DNA of 47,754 nt from an uncultured Porphyromonadaceae bacterium (GCA_947175665.1 CAMWNR010000007.1:1-47754); one strand, 5' to 3'. Positions 36,513-47,630 are shown, counted from the stretch's first letter. Program-made: numbers and translations. The notes: generated by a model not told the origin, from the sequence alone.

Positions 36513-39500
36513 ATGTTTTCAAGATTTTTTATAAACAGGCCTATTTTTGCTACAGTGATAGCCATACTCATGGTTATTGCCGGGGCGGTTACGGTATTCA
36601 CTTTACCTATTGCGCAGTATCCTGACATTACTCCGCCTACAGTAATGGTTAGCGCAAGTTATCCGGGCGCGGATGCAAAAACGGTGGCAGAAGCGGTAGG
36701 CGTACCTATAGAGCAACAGGTAAATGGTATCGAAGGTATGATGTATATGAGTAGTAATTCCGGCTCTGACGGGAGTTATTCGCTCACCATAACATTTGAG
36801 AATGGTACAAATCTGGATGATGCCGCTGTCGAAGTTCAGAACCGCATTCAGGAAGCGGAAGCAACTCTACCTACCGTTGTGAAGGAAGAGGGTTTAAGCG
36901 TGATGAAAAACTCATCAAATCAGGTGCTGTTTGTTTCGCTTGAGAGTAAAGATGGATCAGGTTACGATGCTCTGTATCTCACCAACTATGCGCAGTTGAA
37001 TCTGATAGATCCCTTATCACGCGTAGAGGGAGTAGGTGGTGTGTCGGCCTTTGGCGGTGGTGAATACTCTATGCGAGTATGGCTGAATCCGCAACTTATG
37101 TCTATAAGAGGTGTTACAACATCTGATGTAGAGAGCGCAATACAGGTTCAGAATATGGAGGTCTCCGCTGGCTCGGTAGGAGATGCGTATGGAGGTGGAT
37201 CGGAATTTGAATATACTGTAACAAGTCAGGGGCGTCTCACTACTCCCGAGGAGTTTAGAAATATTGTAATACGTTCGGATAATAATGGTATTTTACGCTT
37301 AAAAGATATAGCAAAGGTAGATCTCGGTAGCGAGAGTTACTCACAGGTGGCAAAGGTTAACGGGAAGCAGACCTGCCTGATAGGTATACAGCAATTGCCG
37401 GGTGCCAACGCACTGGACGTAGCAGATAAATCAATAGAAGAACTCGACAGACTGGCCCAATATTTTCCCGACGGAGTAGAGTATCATGTAGTGCAGAACT
37501 CTACAGATTTTGTACGGGCATCGCTCGATGATGTGCTTACCACCTTCCTTCTCACCTCATTGATTGTGATGATTGTCATCATGATTTTCCTGCAAAATTG
37601 GAGAGCGGTCATTATACCGATGATCACTATACCGGTATCTCTTATAGCAACCTTTGCCGTAATGAAACTGATGGGATTTTCACTTAATACCCTTACTCTT
37701 TTCGGCATGGTTCTGGCTATTGCGATTGTAGTGGATGATGCTATTGTGGTTGTCGAGGATTGTTCGCGATTAGTAGATAAGGGTGTTTTAAACTCCAAGC
37801 AGGCTGCCATTAAGGCTATGCAGGAACTTACCGGACCTGTAGTAGGTGAAGTTCTGGTGTTAATGTCGGTATTTATACCCACTGCTTTTATATCAGGTAT
37901 AACCGGTCAGTTGTATAAGCAGTTTGCACTTACAATAGCCGTATCCACAGGATTCTCGGGGTTTAATGCACTTACTCTTACTCCGGCTCTATGTTCACTT
38001 TTTCTTACCCCTCGCAAACAGACCAAGTTCTTCTTATTCGTATGGTTTAATAAATTCTGGGCGGGGTGTGAAAATCTCTATGACCGTTGTATAAAAGTGA
38101 TGCTTACCCATCCTGTAATCTCATTTATATCATTTCTGCTTCTTGCGGCAGGGGGTATCTGGGCTTATGCTGTATGGCCCTCGAGTTATATCCCGTCGGA
38201 GGATATGGGATACTTCATGACAAGCGTCCAACTACCTCAGAATGCATCTTTGGAGCGTACAGAAAAAGTTATGGATGGATTAGGTGAGAAGATTCAGAAA
38301 ATTCCCGGGGTAAGCAACGTAATGGCTATAAGCGGCTATTCATTTGTTGCCGGAGGTGCAGGTTCTAATTTAGGTATTTTTATGGTCGAACTTGAACCGT
38401 GGAAAGATCGCGGCAGTAAGGAGAGTGTCGACAAATTAATGGCTAAAGTTGATGAGATCGGAGCATCTCAGTTCCCTCAGGCTGTAATCTTTTCGGTCAA
38501 TCCTCCCGCGATACCGGGATTAGGAATCTCAGGCGGATTACAGCTGCAACTTCTTGATCTTAATAATTTAGGAGCCGGAGAGTTGCAAAAAGCCATCTCT
38601 GCCATACAGGAAGCGGCCCGAAAAGATAAGCGTATAGCATCGGTGACTTCGACATTTGAGGGTGAAGTGCCGCAGTATAAATTGATTGTGGATAGAGATA
38701 GAGTAGCACAATTAAATCTGAATTTAAGTGATGTTTACTCTACAATTTCATCGTTTTTGGGTAGCAGTTATGTAGATGACTTCATGTATCTGGGTAAATC
38801 TTTTCAGGTTATACTGAAAGGTGATCCTGGTTCAGGCCGGAATATCTCCGATATACGTAAATTATCGGTTCGTGATGAGAGTGGCAAGATGATAGGCCTC
38901 GAAACATTTACCCGAATAGAACCCGTGATGGGTCAGAGTAGTGTAGGACGATATAACATGTACACTACTGCCTCGATTACAGCCAATGCCGCCCACGGTG
39001 TGTCATCTTCGGATGCTATACAGGCTTTGGAAGAAATCGTAAAAGACACTGTAGGTAAAAACTTCTCGTACGCTTGGACCGGAGAGGCATATCAGGAGAC
39101 ACAGGCTCATACCACTATCTCTTTCGTGTTCTTCTTTGCAGTAATAATGACGCTGCTTGTACTTGCGGCTCAGTATGAAAGTTGGACCGATCCGATAGCG
39201 GTAGTACTGAGTATGCCGATTGCGATATGCGGTACGATGATAGGGTGTTTATTTTATGGTTATAGCGTAAGTATTTACACACAGATAGGTTTGATATTAC
39301 TATTAGGTATGTCGGCCAAGAATGCAATACTTATTGTAGAGTATGCAATGGATTTCCGTAAGGCCGGTGTGCCGATACAGAAAGCGGCTCACGATGCCGG
39401 CAAGATCCGCTTCCGTCCGATAATGATGACCGCTTGCGCATTTGTATTTGGTGTTATGCCTATGATGTTTGCTACCGGTGCGGGTGCCAACAGTCGACGC

Positions 39501-39680
39501 GAATTAGGTACAGCAGTAGTATTCGGTATGGCTCTGAACGGTCTTATAGGTACTGTAATAGTACCGGTATTCTGGGAACTCCTGCAGCGCTTTAACGAGA
39601 AATATCTCGCTCCCCTATTTCCACCAAAATCAGGCGTACTTCCCAAAGATTTGCCGGACGATGGAGCAGCATCGGTTTAA
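36513..39680 (+). CDS. RND multidrug efflux pump (AcrB/HAE1 family)
   Basis: 1055 residues, the standard size. It exports hydrophobic toxins or antibiotics by proton antiport. MFSRFFINRPIFATVIAILMVIAGAV is a typical first helix. Proton-relay residues Asp408 and Asp409 lie in AIVVDDAIVVVED, and Lys936 in GMSAKNAILIVEYAM. Twelve membrane helices and two large periplasmic loops (about 40-335 and 560-860) are expected, with LPQNASLERTEKVM as the start of the second porter region. Neighbouring genes supply the adaptor and channel. Substrate range cannot be inferred, and no regulator gene adjoins. Confidence 0.95.
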   Translation: MFSRFFINRPIFATVIAILMVIAGAVTVFTLPIAQYPDITPPTVMVSASYPGADAKTVAEAVGVPIEQQVNGIEGMMYMSSNSGSDGSYSLTITFENGTNLDDAAVEVQNRIQEAEATLPTVVKEEGLSVMKNSSNQVLFVSLESKDGSGYDALYLTNYAQLNLIDPLSRVEGVGGVSAFGGGEYSMRVWLNPQLMSIRGVTTSDVESAIQVQNMEVSAGSVGDAYGGGSEFEYTVTSQGRLTTPEEFRNIVIRSDNNGILRLKDIAKVDLGSESYSQVAKVNGKQTCLIGIQQLPGANALDVADKSIEELDRLAQYFPDGVEYHVVQNSTDFVRASLDDVLTTFLLTSLIVMIVIMIFLQNWRAVIIPMITIPVSLIATFAVMKLMGFSLNTLTLFGMVLAIAIVVDDAIVVVEDCSRLVDKGVLNSKQAAIKAMQELTGPVVGEVLVLMSVFIPTAFISGITGQLYKQFALTIAVSTGFSGFNALTLTPALCSLFLTPRKQTKFFLFVWFNKFWAGCENLYDRCIKVMLTHPVISFISFLLLAAGGIWAYAVWPSSYIPSEDMGYFMTSVQLPQNASLERTEKVMDGLGEKIQKIPGVSNVMAISGYSFVAGGAGSNLGIFMVELEPWKDRGSKESVDKLMAKVDEIGASQFPQAVIFSVNPPAIPGLGISGGLQLQLLDLNNLGAGELQKAISAIQEAARKDKRIASVTSTFEGEVPQYKLIVDRDRVAQLNLNLSDVYSTISSFLGSSYVDDFMYLGKSFQVILKGDPGSGRNISDIRKLSVRDESGKMIGLETFTRIEPVMGQSSVGRYNMYTTASITANAAHGVSSSDAIQALEEIVKDTVGKNFSYAWTGEAYQETQAHTTISFVFFFAVIMTLLVLAAQYESWTDPIAVVLSMPIAICGTMIGCLFYGYSVSIYTQIGLILLLGMSAKNAILIVEYAMDFRKAGVPIQKAAHDAGKIRFRPIMMTACAFVFGVMPMMFATGAGANSRRELGTAVVFGMALNGLIGTVIVPVFWELLQRFNEKYLAPLFPPKSGVLPKDLPDDGAASV

Positions 39681-39771
39681 GTGAGAGGAGTGTATTGAAG
39701 TTGCCGATTTGCCTCAGTATTTATTTTAATCGCATCTGCCAGCATAAGGTAGATAACTAAAAATTTGAATT

Positions 39772-41052
39772 ATGAAATACATCGATTCAGGATCCGGTAA
39801 ACTACCGCTTATCACACTTATAGCCATATTGGCCATATCTCTTACAGTAAATCTGCCGGGATTGGCTATCTCCCCTATTATGGGAAAACTTCAGGCTATC
39901 TTCCCACATGCCACAGAATTCGAGATTCAACTCCTCACAGTTCTGCCAAACCTGATTATTATTCCGTTTATGCTAATTTCGGGTAAATTATCGGTAAGAC
40001 ACAGTCAGTCGCTTCTTGTGACCATTGGTCTGGTGATTTATCTTGTTGCGGGAATTCTATATTTCTTTGCAGATTCTATGATCGAATTGATTCTGATCAG
40101 TGGCCTGTTAGGCGTAGGTTGTGGCATAGTCGTGCCACTCGCCGGAGGTTTGATAGGTCAATATTTTACCGGAGCCGCAAGAGTGAAGTATCTCGGATGG
40201 AAGAGTGGTGTCTCTAATTTCACCATAATATTAGGTACATTATTCGTAGGATTAGTGGCAGGGAGCGACTGGCATCTCCCATTTATAGTATATATGATTC
40301 CTGTCATACCTCTTTGTTTGATACCTTTTTTGACTAAGAAGTACATTGATAAGCATCGGGGTGCTTCTTCGGCTGATTCGGCACTTAAGAAGAAGGTAAC
40401 TATGTCTGAATCAGTATCACCTTTATCCCCTGCCGGATTGAAGCCACGTTTTGATAGTAAAACCGCTTTCAAATTATTGATGGGTGTGATCATCATATAT
40501 TTTGTTACCACTTATTCATCAGAGGTAGTTTCGTATTATCTACCCTTTACTTTCAAGCATTATGGGCTGTCTACCGGAAAAACGGGCGATGCGACCTCTC
40601 TCTACTTTCTTGCCTGTACGTTGGCGGGGTTTGCGCTCCCGAAAACCATTAAACTTATCGGCAAGGATGTTCTGATCTATAGTGGTATGCTTGTAATGGT
40701 GACATTGTATATTACCGGCTTCTTTCATCATTATACCGCTTATCTCATTGCCATCGGGCTTATGGGTTTTGCATACGGTACGATGCAACCGGTCATCTAC
40801 GACAAAGCAACCTATCTGGCTCCTACTCCTGAAGAATCGAGCAAGTACTTCAGTTATGTTTTGACTGCTAATTACATAGGTATATCACTTACCCCGGTGA
40901 TAGTATCCGGAATGAGTAGAGTGTTTGGAACCGAGCATGATCCTAATTTCTCTTATATCCTCAACGGCTCAGTTATGATACTCTTACTCGGTTATATGTT
41001 TTGGAAGCGCAAAACATACTCCGTGCGTGTTTATCCGGATCTTTATAAATAA
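39772..41052 (+). CDS. Major facilitator superfamily transporter
   Basis: 426 residues with about twelve hydrophobic segments. The pattern includes an N-terminal NLPGLAISPIMGKLQAIFP, ISGKLSVRHSQSL (the loop 2-3 motif) and GVGCGIVVPLAGGLIGQYF, followed by a hydrophilic central loop near 190-235. Relatives include drug or sugar efflux transporters of the AraJ/SotB type, but the substrate is unknown. It lies 91 bases after the RND pump in the same direction, so it may be part of the efflux transcript. Confidence 0.9.
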   Translation: MKYIDSGSGKLPLITLIAILAISLTVNLPGLAISPIMGKLQAIFPHATEFEIQLLTVLPNLIIIPFMLISGKLSVRHSQSLLVTIGLVIYLVAGILYFFADSMIELILISGLLGVGCGIVVPLAGGLIGQYFTGAARVKYLGWKSGVSNFTIILGTLFVGLVAGSDWHLPFIVYMIPVIPLCLIPFLTKKYIDKHRGASSADSALKKKVTMSESVSPLSPAGLKPRFDSKTAFKLLMGVIIIYFVTTYSSEVVSYYLPFTFKHYGLSTGKTGDATSLYFLACTLAGFALPKTIKLIGKDVLIYSGMLVMVTLYITGFFHHYTAYLIAIGLMGFAYGTMQPVIYDKATYLAPTPEESSKYFSYVLTANYIGISLTPVIVSGMSRVFGTEHDPNFSYILNGSVMILLLGYMFWKRKTYSVRVYPDLYK

Positions 41053-41083
41053 TATCAATAATAGTAAAATTATTGGTCATATT

Positions 41084-41122
41084 AAAAAGAGAGGCTGCAT
41101 CACAAACTATTGCGATGCAGCC
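41084..41122 (-). terminator. Terminator for the glycogen operon, possibly bidirectional
   Basis: GGCTGCATC (41093-41101) pairs perfectly with GATGCAGCC (41114-41122) around a 12-base loop. On the minus strand the stem is followed by TCTCTTTTT (41084-41092), so it ends the phosphorylase transcript. On the plus strand it follows the MFS stop but lacks a T run. Confidence 0.85.
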
Positions 41123-41194
41123 CTTAATTTATATAGCCTTATTTAACTTGCAAGCCGATAATAAGGTGTTGGCCTGCAACTGGTTATTTTTAGA

Positions 41195-43756
41195 TTAGAT
41201 CCAACGTACATAAGCGAAGTCCATGCGGTGCGGGAGGTCAGCATTCTTCGGATACATGCGGAGAGCATAACGGAACATACCGGCCTCCTTGATCTTCATC
41301 TTAAGAGAGTATGTATAGATGTCACCTTCCTTGTTAGATACCTTAAGATCTTCAGTACCTGCGAAAGTGCTTTCACCATCATGTTCGCGGAAGTATACCA
41401 ACTCTACACCGATTGAGTCACAGAGACCCTTGGTGTCGATCTTGCAACTAACTTCAAGGTCAGAACCTGTAGAAAGAGCATTGCTCAAAGCGTCGTTATA
41501 ATCTACAGAGAGAACCTGGATGTCATTCCAACGTGAAGCAACTTCTTCCTTCCAAGCAACTATTTCGCGAGCCTTGGCAAAGTCGTGAGCCTCAAGTTTG
41601 GCAGCACGTTTTGCTTCCGGCTTATAGAAACGCTCGATATAGTCATCAAGTTGACGCTTCATAGTGAAGTGAGGCGCAATATGACCGAGAGAGCGCTTGA
41701 TATACTGTATCCATTCGGGGCTGTAACCCTTATAGTTCTTGTTGAAGTAAAGCGGAATTATCTGGTTCTCAAGCATAGAGTAGATAGTAGCCGCGTCAAG
41801 TTGGTCTTGCTGAGAGTTATCAGTATAAGTAATTTTATCGGTAAGTGCCCAGCCGGCCTCTTCATCAAACTTGTAACCTTCATACCACCAGCCATCAAGA
41901 ACTGAGAAGTTGAGTACGCCATTCATAAGTGCTTTCTCGCCTGAAGTACCGGAAGCCTCAAGAGGACGTGTCGGAGTATTCAGCCAGATGTCAACACCGG
42001 TAACAAGACGTTTTGCAACAATCATATTGTAGTCTTCTAGGAAGATAATCTTGCCTTGGAACTGCGGCATCTTGGAGATCTCGATGATACGCTGTATCAG
42101 ACCCTGACCGGCACCATCAGCGGGATGCGCCTTACCTGAGAAGATAAACTGTACAGGATATTGCTCGTTATTAACAATCTTGGCAAGACGGTCAAGATCG
42201 GTAAAGAGGAGGTGTGCACGTTTGTAAGTGGCAAAACGACGAGCAAAACCGATGATAAGCGCATTAGGATTGATCTTGTCGAGAATCTTAACTACAGCAG
42301 AGGGATCACCCTGATTCTTAAGCCATTTATCTTTAAAGTCCTTCTTAACGAAGTTGATAAACTTGTTCTTAAGAGTCATGCGCATGTTCCAGATCTCATC
42401 ATCACCAACTTCGAAGATGCCCTTCCATGCTTCGGGGTTAGATTGATCTTCAAAGATCTCAGAGCCGAGTTTCTCGTTATAGAAAGATTTCCATTCGCTT
42501 GCAGCCCAGGTAGGCATGTGTACGCCATTGGTAACGTAACCTACGTGAGATTCTTCGGGGCTATAACCCTTCCAGATACCGGCAAACATTTTCTTTGATA
42601 CTTCGCCGTGGAGCCAACTTACGCCGTTAGCCTCCTGACATGTATTGAGCGCGAATACACTCATAGAGAATCTCTCGTTGGTATTCGGATTTTCACGACC
42701 CATGTTAATGAGGTCATTCCAAGAGATACCGAGTTTTGCGGGATACTCACCGAGGTATTTGCCGAAGAGACTCTCTTCGAAATAGTCATGACCTGCGGGT
42801 ACGGGTGTGTGTACGGTATAAAGAGAAGTAGCGCGTACGATTTCGAGTGCTACATTGAAGGGGAGGTGGTCATTCTGTACATAATCTACCAGACGTTGCA
42901 GATTGAGAAGAGCAGCATGACCCTCATTGCAGTGATAGATGTCTGTCTTGATACCGAGACGGCTGAGCATGATGACGCCACCGATACCGAGGAGGTACTC
43001 CTGCTTGATACGGTTTTCCCAGTCACCACCATAGAGTTTGTGAGTGATAGGACGGTCAAATTCAGAGTTGCGGTCGAAGTCAGTGTCAAGGAGATAAAGT
43101 TTCATACGACCTACATTTACGCGCCATACGTGGCAGTAAATGATACGACCGGGATAAGGAACTTCAAGAATCATCGGCTGACCATTCTCATCAAGAACCT
43201 GCTCGATGGGGAGTTGCTCGAAATTCTGAGCCTCATAATTGGCTACCTGCTGACCATTGATAGAAAGACTCTGAGAGAAGTAGCCATAGCGATATAGGAA
43301 ACCTACAGCGGTCATATTGACGCGGCTGTCAGAAGCCTGCTTGATATAGTCGCCTGCGAGTACACCAAGACCACCGGAATAAATCTTGAGGCAATTGCAA
43401 AGACCATATTCCATAGAGAAATATGCCACAGAGGGGATGTCGTTGCGCATAGGCTGCTTCATATAATCTTTATAAGAAGCGTAAACCAGTTTGATGCGAT
43501 CCATGAAAGCCTTGTCGTCAAGAATTTCTTTAAGGCGTTCATAACTCATCTGCTGAAGGAGCATTACGGGATTTTCACCTACTTTGCGCCAGAGATCATG
43601 GTCAAGGTCACGAAAGAGGCTTTTTCCTTCGCTATTCCATACCCACCAGAGGTTTTTGCTCATCTCCTCAAGCGGTTTAAGTTGCTTGGGCAGTTCGGTG
43701 CTCACGGTGAGGTTATGCCAAGTAGGCTGATTTGAGTTGCTAACTTCAAGTTTCAT
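41195..43756 (-). CDS. glgP: Alpha-glucan phosphorylase (GT35, short DUF3417 type)
   Basis: 853 residues. It releases glucose 1-phosphate from glycogen using PLP. The N-terminal domain ([20 protein letters not shown]) is the DUF3417-type leader of the short bacterial subfamily. The PLP-binding lysine is Lys608 in [14 protein letters not shown], and [11 protein letters not shown] and [14 protein letters not shown] are other conserved blocks. It follows the glycogen synthase gene by 22 bases, so synthesis and breakdown enzymes are co-expressed and must be controlled mainly at enzyme level. The terminator at 41084-41122 ends the operon. Confidence 0.95.
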   Translation of the reverse strand: MKLEVSNSNQPTWHNLTVSTELPKQLKPLEEMSKNLWWVWNSEGKSLFRDLDHDLWRKVGENPVMLLQQMSYERLKEILDDKAFMDRIKLVYASYKDYMKQPMRNDIPSVAYFSMEYGLCNCLKIYSGGLGVLAGDYIKQASDSRVNMTAVGFLYRYGYFSQSLSINGQQVANYEAQNFEQLPIEQVLDENGQPMILEVPYPGRIIYCHVWRVNVGRMKLYLLDTDFDRNSEFDRPITHKLYGGDWENRIKQEYLLGIGGVIMLSRLGIKTDIYHCNEGHAALLNLQRLVDYVQNDHLPFNVALEIVRATSLYTVHTPVPAGHDYFEESLFGKYLGEYPAKLGISWNDLINMGRENPNTNERFSMSVFALNTCQEANGVSWLHGEVSKKMFAGIWKGYSPEESHVGYVTNGVHMPTWAASEWKSFYNEKLGSEIFEDQSNPEAWKGIFEVGDDEIWNMRMTLKNKFINFVKKDFKDKWLKNQGDPSAVVKILDKINPNALIIGFARRFATYKRAHLLFTDLDRLAKIVNNEQYPVQFIFSGKAHPADGAGQGLIQRIIEISKMPQFQGKIIFLEDYNMIVAKRLVTGVDIWLNTPTRPLEASGTSGEKALMNGVLNFSVLDGWWYEGYKFDEEAGWALTDKITYTDNSQQDQLDAATIYSMLENQIIPLYFNKNYKGYSPEWIQYIKRSLGHIAPHFTMKRQLDDYIERFYKPEAKRAAKLEAHDFAKAREIVAWKEEVASRWNDIQVLSVDYNDALSNALSTGSDLEVSCKIDTKGLCDSIGVELVYFREHDGESTFAGTEDLKVSNKEGDIYTYSLKMKIKEAGMFRYALRMYPKNADLPHRMDFAYVRWI

Positions 43757-43778
43757 AAGAAAATATATTAGTTAAGTT

Positions 43779-45440
43779 TTATTTATTTCTTTTTTTACTG
43801 TTTTTTAATGCAATGTCAAATGCTTCGAGATAATCCTTGATAAAGAAGTTCCAGTCTGCCTTGCGCGAGGTAGATGTCGCAGCGACGCGGGTATTGCTCT
43901 TTATAGAATTATCTGATAATATGTAAGAGGCGATAGTAGATGATATAGCCTCTGAATTTTCTACATAATTGGTATCTTCTCGATTTATTACCTTTACTCC
44001 GGTGGCGTTTAATTCGTTAACCTTAAATGTCGAGAGTACCCATTGACCGAAACCTGCCTTGTCAGTAGTGACAGTAGGCACACCGAAAGCCACACTTTCG
44101 AGCGGAGTATAACCCCAGGGTTCGTAATATGATGGGAATACTGTAAGATCCAATGCAGGTAGCAGGTCATAATATGATATATTGACTATACCATCATTAC
44201 CATCAAGATAGCACGGCACGAATATGAGTTTTACATTCTGAATATTGCCAGCCGATGCAAGGCCGCGCAGACGGCAACATATAGAATCGGAGTCCTCGTT
44301 ATTCAGTCTATGTGTAAGATACGGCACTTCGGGGGTAATATTACCGTTGTCATCGAGATCTATCAGCAGGTCACCTGCCGGTTCTTTAACCCAGGCAGGC
44401 ACGAGTATAAGTGCGACAACACTCTTATTTGCCATATCCGGGCGCGCCTGTAGAGACTGCATGGAATCGATATAGAGATCAAGACCCTTGTTGCGATATT
44501 CATTTCTACCCGAAGAGGCAATTATAAATGTATCATCCGGCAGAGTCTCGCCACTAAGTGCTGATGCAATCTTGAGGAGGCGTGCTCTACCCTCTTTGCG
44601 CTGACGGGCATATTTCTTATCACCGGGGATAAAATCGGGTTCAAATCCATTAGGGGTGACAACCGCCGGAGTTATGTCAAGCAGTTGGGTACATTCACGT
44701 GCGGTAACCTCGCTCACTGTAGTAAAGCAGTCGGCATTATGAGCGGCACACTTTTCAAGAGAGTGCTTGGCCTCCATATTGAGTTCGCGCGCCATCTGGT
44801 CGCCATTATACCCTTCGAAGTATTGATAAAGCGCTTTGCCATTACCGCAAATAGATCTACCAATGCTTGTAGCGTGAGTAGTAAATATTGTGGCGGCTTC
44901 AGGCATGGTAGCCTTGAGATAGAGAAGTCCCATACCGGTAGTCCACTCGTCAAAATGCGCTATGACTTTAGACTCCTCGGCTTTAAGGTGAGCGGAAAGA
45001 GCCTTGATAACTATAGCAGAAGCAACTGCAAAAGCGCATGACTCATCATAATCACCGTAAGCGTTAAGGGAATTAACCTGAAATTTCTCCCACATCTGAC
45101 CGTAAATATTGTTAAGATGTGCGAAGAGACCGTTGAATTTTACGAGCACTACTATCGGGGAACCGGGTATATCCCATCGGCCGGTACGTATTTCTATGCC
45201 GTAAGGGAGATTGAGTTTTGAAGCCGCCCTGCCTAATAAGGTCTTACGCTCGATAAAAGTAGGTGACGGCACCGCATCGCTCCATACATCAGGACCTATA
45301 AATATAAGGCGGTCACCATATAATGTCTGCAATTCGCGAGCCTTGGTAGACAAAACGGTGTAAATACCACCGATTTTATTACATACTTCCCAACTTGTCT
45401 CAAAAAGCAGATCTATATTTTGTATACTTTTTTTTGTCAT
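43779..45440 (-). CDS. Glycogen synthase, GT3-like
   Basis: 553 residues. It transfers glucose from a sugar nucleotide onto glycogen. The start FETSWEVCNKIGGIYTVLSTKA resembles eukaryotic (GT3) glycogen synthases rather than bacterial GlgA; the KxGG-like loop NKIGG binds the donor. FTTHATSIGR, SEVTARECTQLL and the C-terminal SYYEPWGYTPLESVAFGVP (the E-x7-E acceptor motif) are clear. This is the usual Bacteroidetes type. It has a leader of about 140 bases, a good promoter and a hairpin near the predicted transcript start. Donor preference (UDP- or ADP-glucose) is not visible. Confidence 0.9.
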   Translation of the reverse strand: MTKKSIQNIDLLFETSWEVCNKIGGIYTVLSTKARELQTLYGDRLIFIGPDVWSDAVPSPTFIERKTLLGRAASKLNLPYGIEIRTGRWDIPGSPIVVLVKFNGLFAHLNNIYGQMWEKFQVNSLNAYGDYDESCAFAVASAIVIKALSAHLKAEESKVIAHFDEWTTGMGLLYLKATMPEAATIFTTHATSIGRSICGNGKALYQYFEGYNGDQMARELNMEAKHSLEKCAAHNADCFTTVSEVTARECTQLLDITPAVVTPNGFEPDFIPGDKKYARQRKEGRARLLKIASALSGETLPDDTFIIASSGRNEYRNKGLDLYIDSMQSLQARPDMANKSVVALILVPAWVKEPAGDLLIDLDDNGNITPEVPYLTHRLNNEDSDSICCRLRGLASAGNIQNVKLIFVPCYLDGNDGIVNISYYDLLPALDLTVFPSYYEPWGYTPLESVAFGVPTVTTDKAGFGQWVLSTFKVNELNATGVKVINREDTNYVENSEAISSTIASYILSDNSIKSNTRVAATSTSRKADWNFFIKDYLEAFDIALKNSKKRNK

Positions 45441-45559
45441 TAGTTTATTGAAATAGACGATGGCGCAGCAGACTATTATAATTTGCTACCCAATCATTTA
45501 CCTTTCCTGTAGATTACCTTAAGTTGCTTAAATATTGCTACTTAATAAAATCGCCTTAA

Positions 45560-45575
45560 GAGGAGTTTTCTCCTC
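45560..45575 (-). promoter_or_regulatory. Hairpin at the predicted 5' end of the glycogen synthase message
   Basis: A perfect six-base inverted repeat GAGGAG/CTCCTC around four bases lies roughly 4-19 bases downstream of the start predicted from the -7 box at 45586-45593. It could stabilise the 5' end or be an operator; the sequence cannot tell which. Confidence 0.5.
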
Positions 45576-45585
45576 CTATATTCCG

Positions 45586-45616
45586 CAAAGTTACAAAAAA
45601 TCTACTTTATATGCAA
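45586..45616 (-). promoter_or_regulatory. Bacteroidetes-type promoter for the glycogen operon
   Basis: On the minus strand TTG (45614-45616) is followed after 20 bases by TAACTTTG (45586-45593), matching both elements and their spacing. The predicted start is near 45579, leaving a leader of about 140 bases before the glycogen synthase ATG. Confidence 0.65.
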
Positions 45617-45696
45617 GTTTATCAGGGTTTAACAGAAATTCTGAATCAAAAAATTTTTATATGTAAATGATTCTGCCGGATATTTGGTAACGGTAC

Positions 45697-45737
45697 AATA
45701 AAAACGAGGTTATCCGCAATAATCCGGATAACCTCGT
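45697..45737 (-). terminator. Terminator of the fumarase gene
   Basis: ACGAGGTTATCCG (45704-45716) and CGGATAACCTCGT (45725-45737) form a perfect 13-bp stem with an eight-base loop. The minus strand continues with TTTTATTG. It lies 25 bases past the fumarase stop codon. Confidence 0.93.
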
Positions 45738-45762
45738 GATTTTAATTTTATAAATATGATGT

Positions 45763-47415
45763 TTAAGCCTTGCATCCTGCGTCCATCGGGCAACGCGGTT
45801 TAATCTGCTTGAAGAAGTCGTTACCTTTGTTATCAACGAGGATAAATGCGGGGAAGTTTTCTACTTCAATTTTCCAAATAGCCTCCATACCGAGTTCGGG
45901 ATATTCGAGCAATTCCACATTCTTAATGCTGTCTTTAGCAAGAATTGCAGCGGGTCCGCCGATAGAACCGAGATAGAAACCTCCATGTTTCTTACAAGCA
46001 TCTGTAACCTGCTGAGAACGGTTGCCTTTGGCAATCATAATCATGCTGCCACCGGCTGCCTGGAATTGGTCAACATAACTATCCATACGGCCGGCAGTGG
46101 TAGGACCGAAAGAGCCGGAAGGCATTCCCTCAGGTTTCTTAGCCGGACCAGCATAATAGATAGGATGCTTTTTGAGATATTCAGGCATCGGTTCGCCGGC
46201 ATCGAGGCGTTCTTTGATTTTTGCGTGTGCGATGTCGCGACCTACGATTATTGTACCCTTGAGAGAGAGTCTTGTACTTACCGGATACTTGTCAAGATCG
46301 GCAAGAACTTCCTCCATCGGACGGTTGAGGTCGATTTCTATAACCTCACCTTCTCCTGCCTTACGGTACTCTTCGGGTATGAGTTCACCGGGGAATTCGT
46401 CAAGTTTTTCAATCCAAAGACCATCGCGGTTAATTTTTGCCTTGACATTGCGGTCTGCCGAGCAACTGACGCCCATACCTACGGGGCAAGAAGCACCATG
46501 ACGAGGGAGACGCACCACACGAATGTCGTGAGCGAAGTATTTACCACCGAATTGTGCTCCGAGACCAAGATTTTGTGCTGCTTCGAGCAGTTCTTTTTCG
46601 AGTTCGATATCGCGGAAGGCCTGACCATACTCATTACCATGAGTGGGAAGATTGTCGTAATATTTCGCTGAAGCCTTCTTAACGGTGGCGAGATTAACCT
46701 CGGCAGAAGTACCACCGATTACAAAAGCGATATGATACGGGGGGCAGGCTGCGGTGCCGAGAGATTTCATTTTCTCAATAAGGAAAGGCACGAGAGTTTT
46801 CTTATTCAGAATAGCCTTAGTCTCCTGATAGAGATAAGTTTTATTTGCCGAGCCACCACCTTTTGCTATAAAGAGGAATTTGTATTCATCACCCTCGGTA
46901 GCGTGAATTTCAATTTGTGCAGGGAGGTTGCAACCGGTATTCACCTCATCATACATTGTGAGGGGAGCATTCTGGGAGTAGCGAAGATTATTTTCAGTGT
47001 AAGTCTTATATACACCTAATGAGATCTTTTCTTCATCGTCACAACCGGTCCATACCTGCTGACCTTTGTATCCTGCGCAGATAGAAGTGCCGGTATCCTG
47101 ACAGAACGGAAGAATCCCCTTTGCTGCAACTTCTGCGTTGCGAAGCATTGTCAGGGCTACAAATTTATCATTTTCAGACGCCTCCGGATCATTGAGAATC
47201 TTGGCTACCATCTCATTATGTTCTCTGCGCAGCATAAATGAGCAATTGTGAGAGGCAACATTGGCAATTACTGTAAGAGCCTCAGGATCAACGACAAGCA
47301 TTTCGTGACCATTCCAATTCTCTACCTTTACGTAATCTTTGGTAATAAGTTGATACTCTGTGGTATCCGGCCCTAAAGGAAAGGGTTCTTGATAATGAAA
47401 GGGTTTAGTAGGCAT
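45763..47415 (-). CDS. Fumarate hydratase, class I (iron-sulfur type)
   Basis: 550 residues, the single-chain class I form. It interconverts fumarate and malate and in anaerobes runs toward fumarate for succinate production. Conserved cysteines for the [4Fe-4S] cluster occur in [20 protein letters not shown] and [44 protein letters not shown] and the C-terminal [12 protein letters not shown] are further signatures of E. coli FumA/FumB. It has its own terminator; the promoter lies in an AT-rich region without a clear consensus match. I leave the symbol blank, as fumA or fumB cannot be chosen. Confidence 0.96.
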   Translation of the reverse strand: MPTKPFHYQEPFPLGPDTTEYQLITKDYVKVENWNGHEMLVVDPEALTVIANVASHNCSFMLRREHNEMVAKILNDPEASENDKFVALTMLRNAEVAAKGILPFCQDTGTSICAGYKGQQVWTGCDDEEKISLGVYKTYTENNLRYSQNAPLTMYDEVNTGCNLPAQIEIHATEGDEYKFLFIAKGGGSANKTYLYQETKAILNKKTLVPFLIEKMKSLGTAACPPYHIAFVIGGTSAEVNLATVKKASAKYYDNLPTHGNEYGQAFRDIELEKELLEAAQNLGLGAQFGGKYFAHDIRVVRLPRHGASCPVGMGVSCSADRNVKAKINRDGLWIEKLDEFPGELIPEEYRKAGEGEVIEIDLNRPMEEVLADLDKYPVSTRLSLKGTIIVGRDIAHAKIKERLDAGEPMPEYLKKHPIYYAGPAKKPEGMPSGSFGPTTAGRMDSYVDQFQAAGGSMIMIAKGNRSQQVTDACKKHGGFYLGSIGGPAAILAKDSIKNVELLEYPELGMEAIWKIEVENFPAFILVDNKGNDFFKQIKPRCPMDAGCKA

Positions 47416-47630
47416 TTTACTTTGTATTTTATCTTAATAATATCTCATTAAAAACAGAATGAACTTATCCATATCAGTGCTTACTGCCGGCTAACCGATC
47501 TTAACAAGGTATAGTTACTACCGTCCGGTTGGATGATACAGATAATTGCATTCCCTGCGAATTTACAAAAAAAAATTTATCGCCCCAAAGAAGCCGGCAA
47601 AATATTCTCAGGAAAGATGGTGTAGAGTTA
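47416..47630. other. Upstream region of fumarase
   Basis: No gene recognised. It presumably holds the fumarase promoter on the minus strand, but no TAnnTTTG box stands out. Positions 47570-47579 are a run of A. Confidence 0.4.

Larger units (their letters stand above)
45441..45762. other. Intergenic region between the glycogen operon and fumarase
   Basis: 322 bases with no gene. It holds a promoter for the glycogen operon (45586-45616), a GAGGAG-TTTT-CTCCTC hairpin (45560-45575) and the fumarase terminator (45697-45737). Everything else is AT-rich. Confidence 0.7.

Noticed and set aside
42161-43297. Two long plus-strand open frames (145 and 229 codons) opposite the phosphorylase gene
   Set aside because: They run antisense to a clearly conserved enzyme, contain no recognisable domain and arise from its codon bias.
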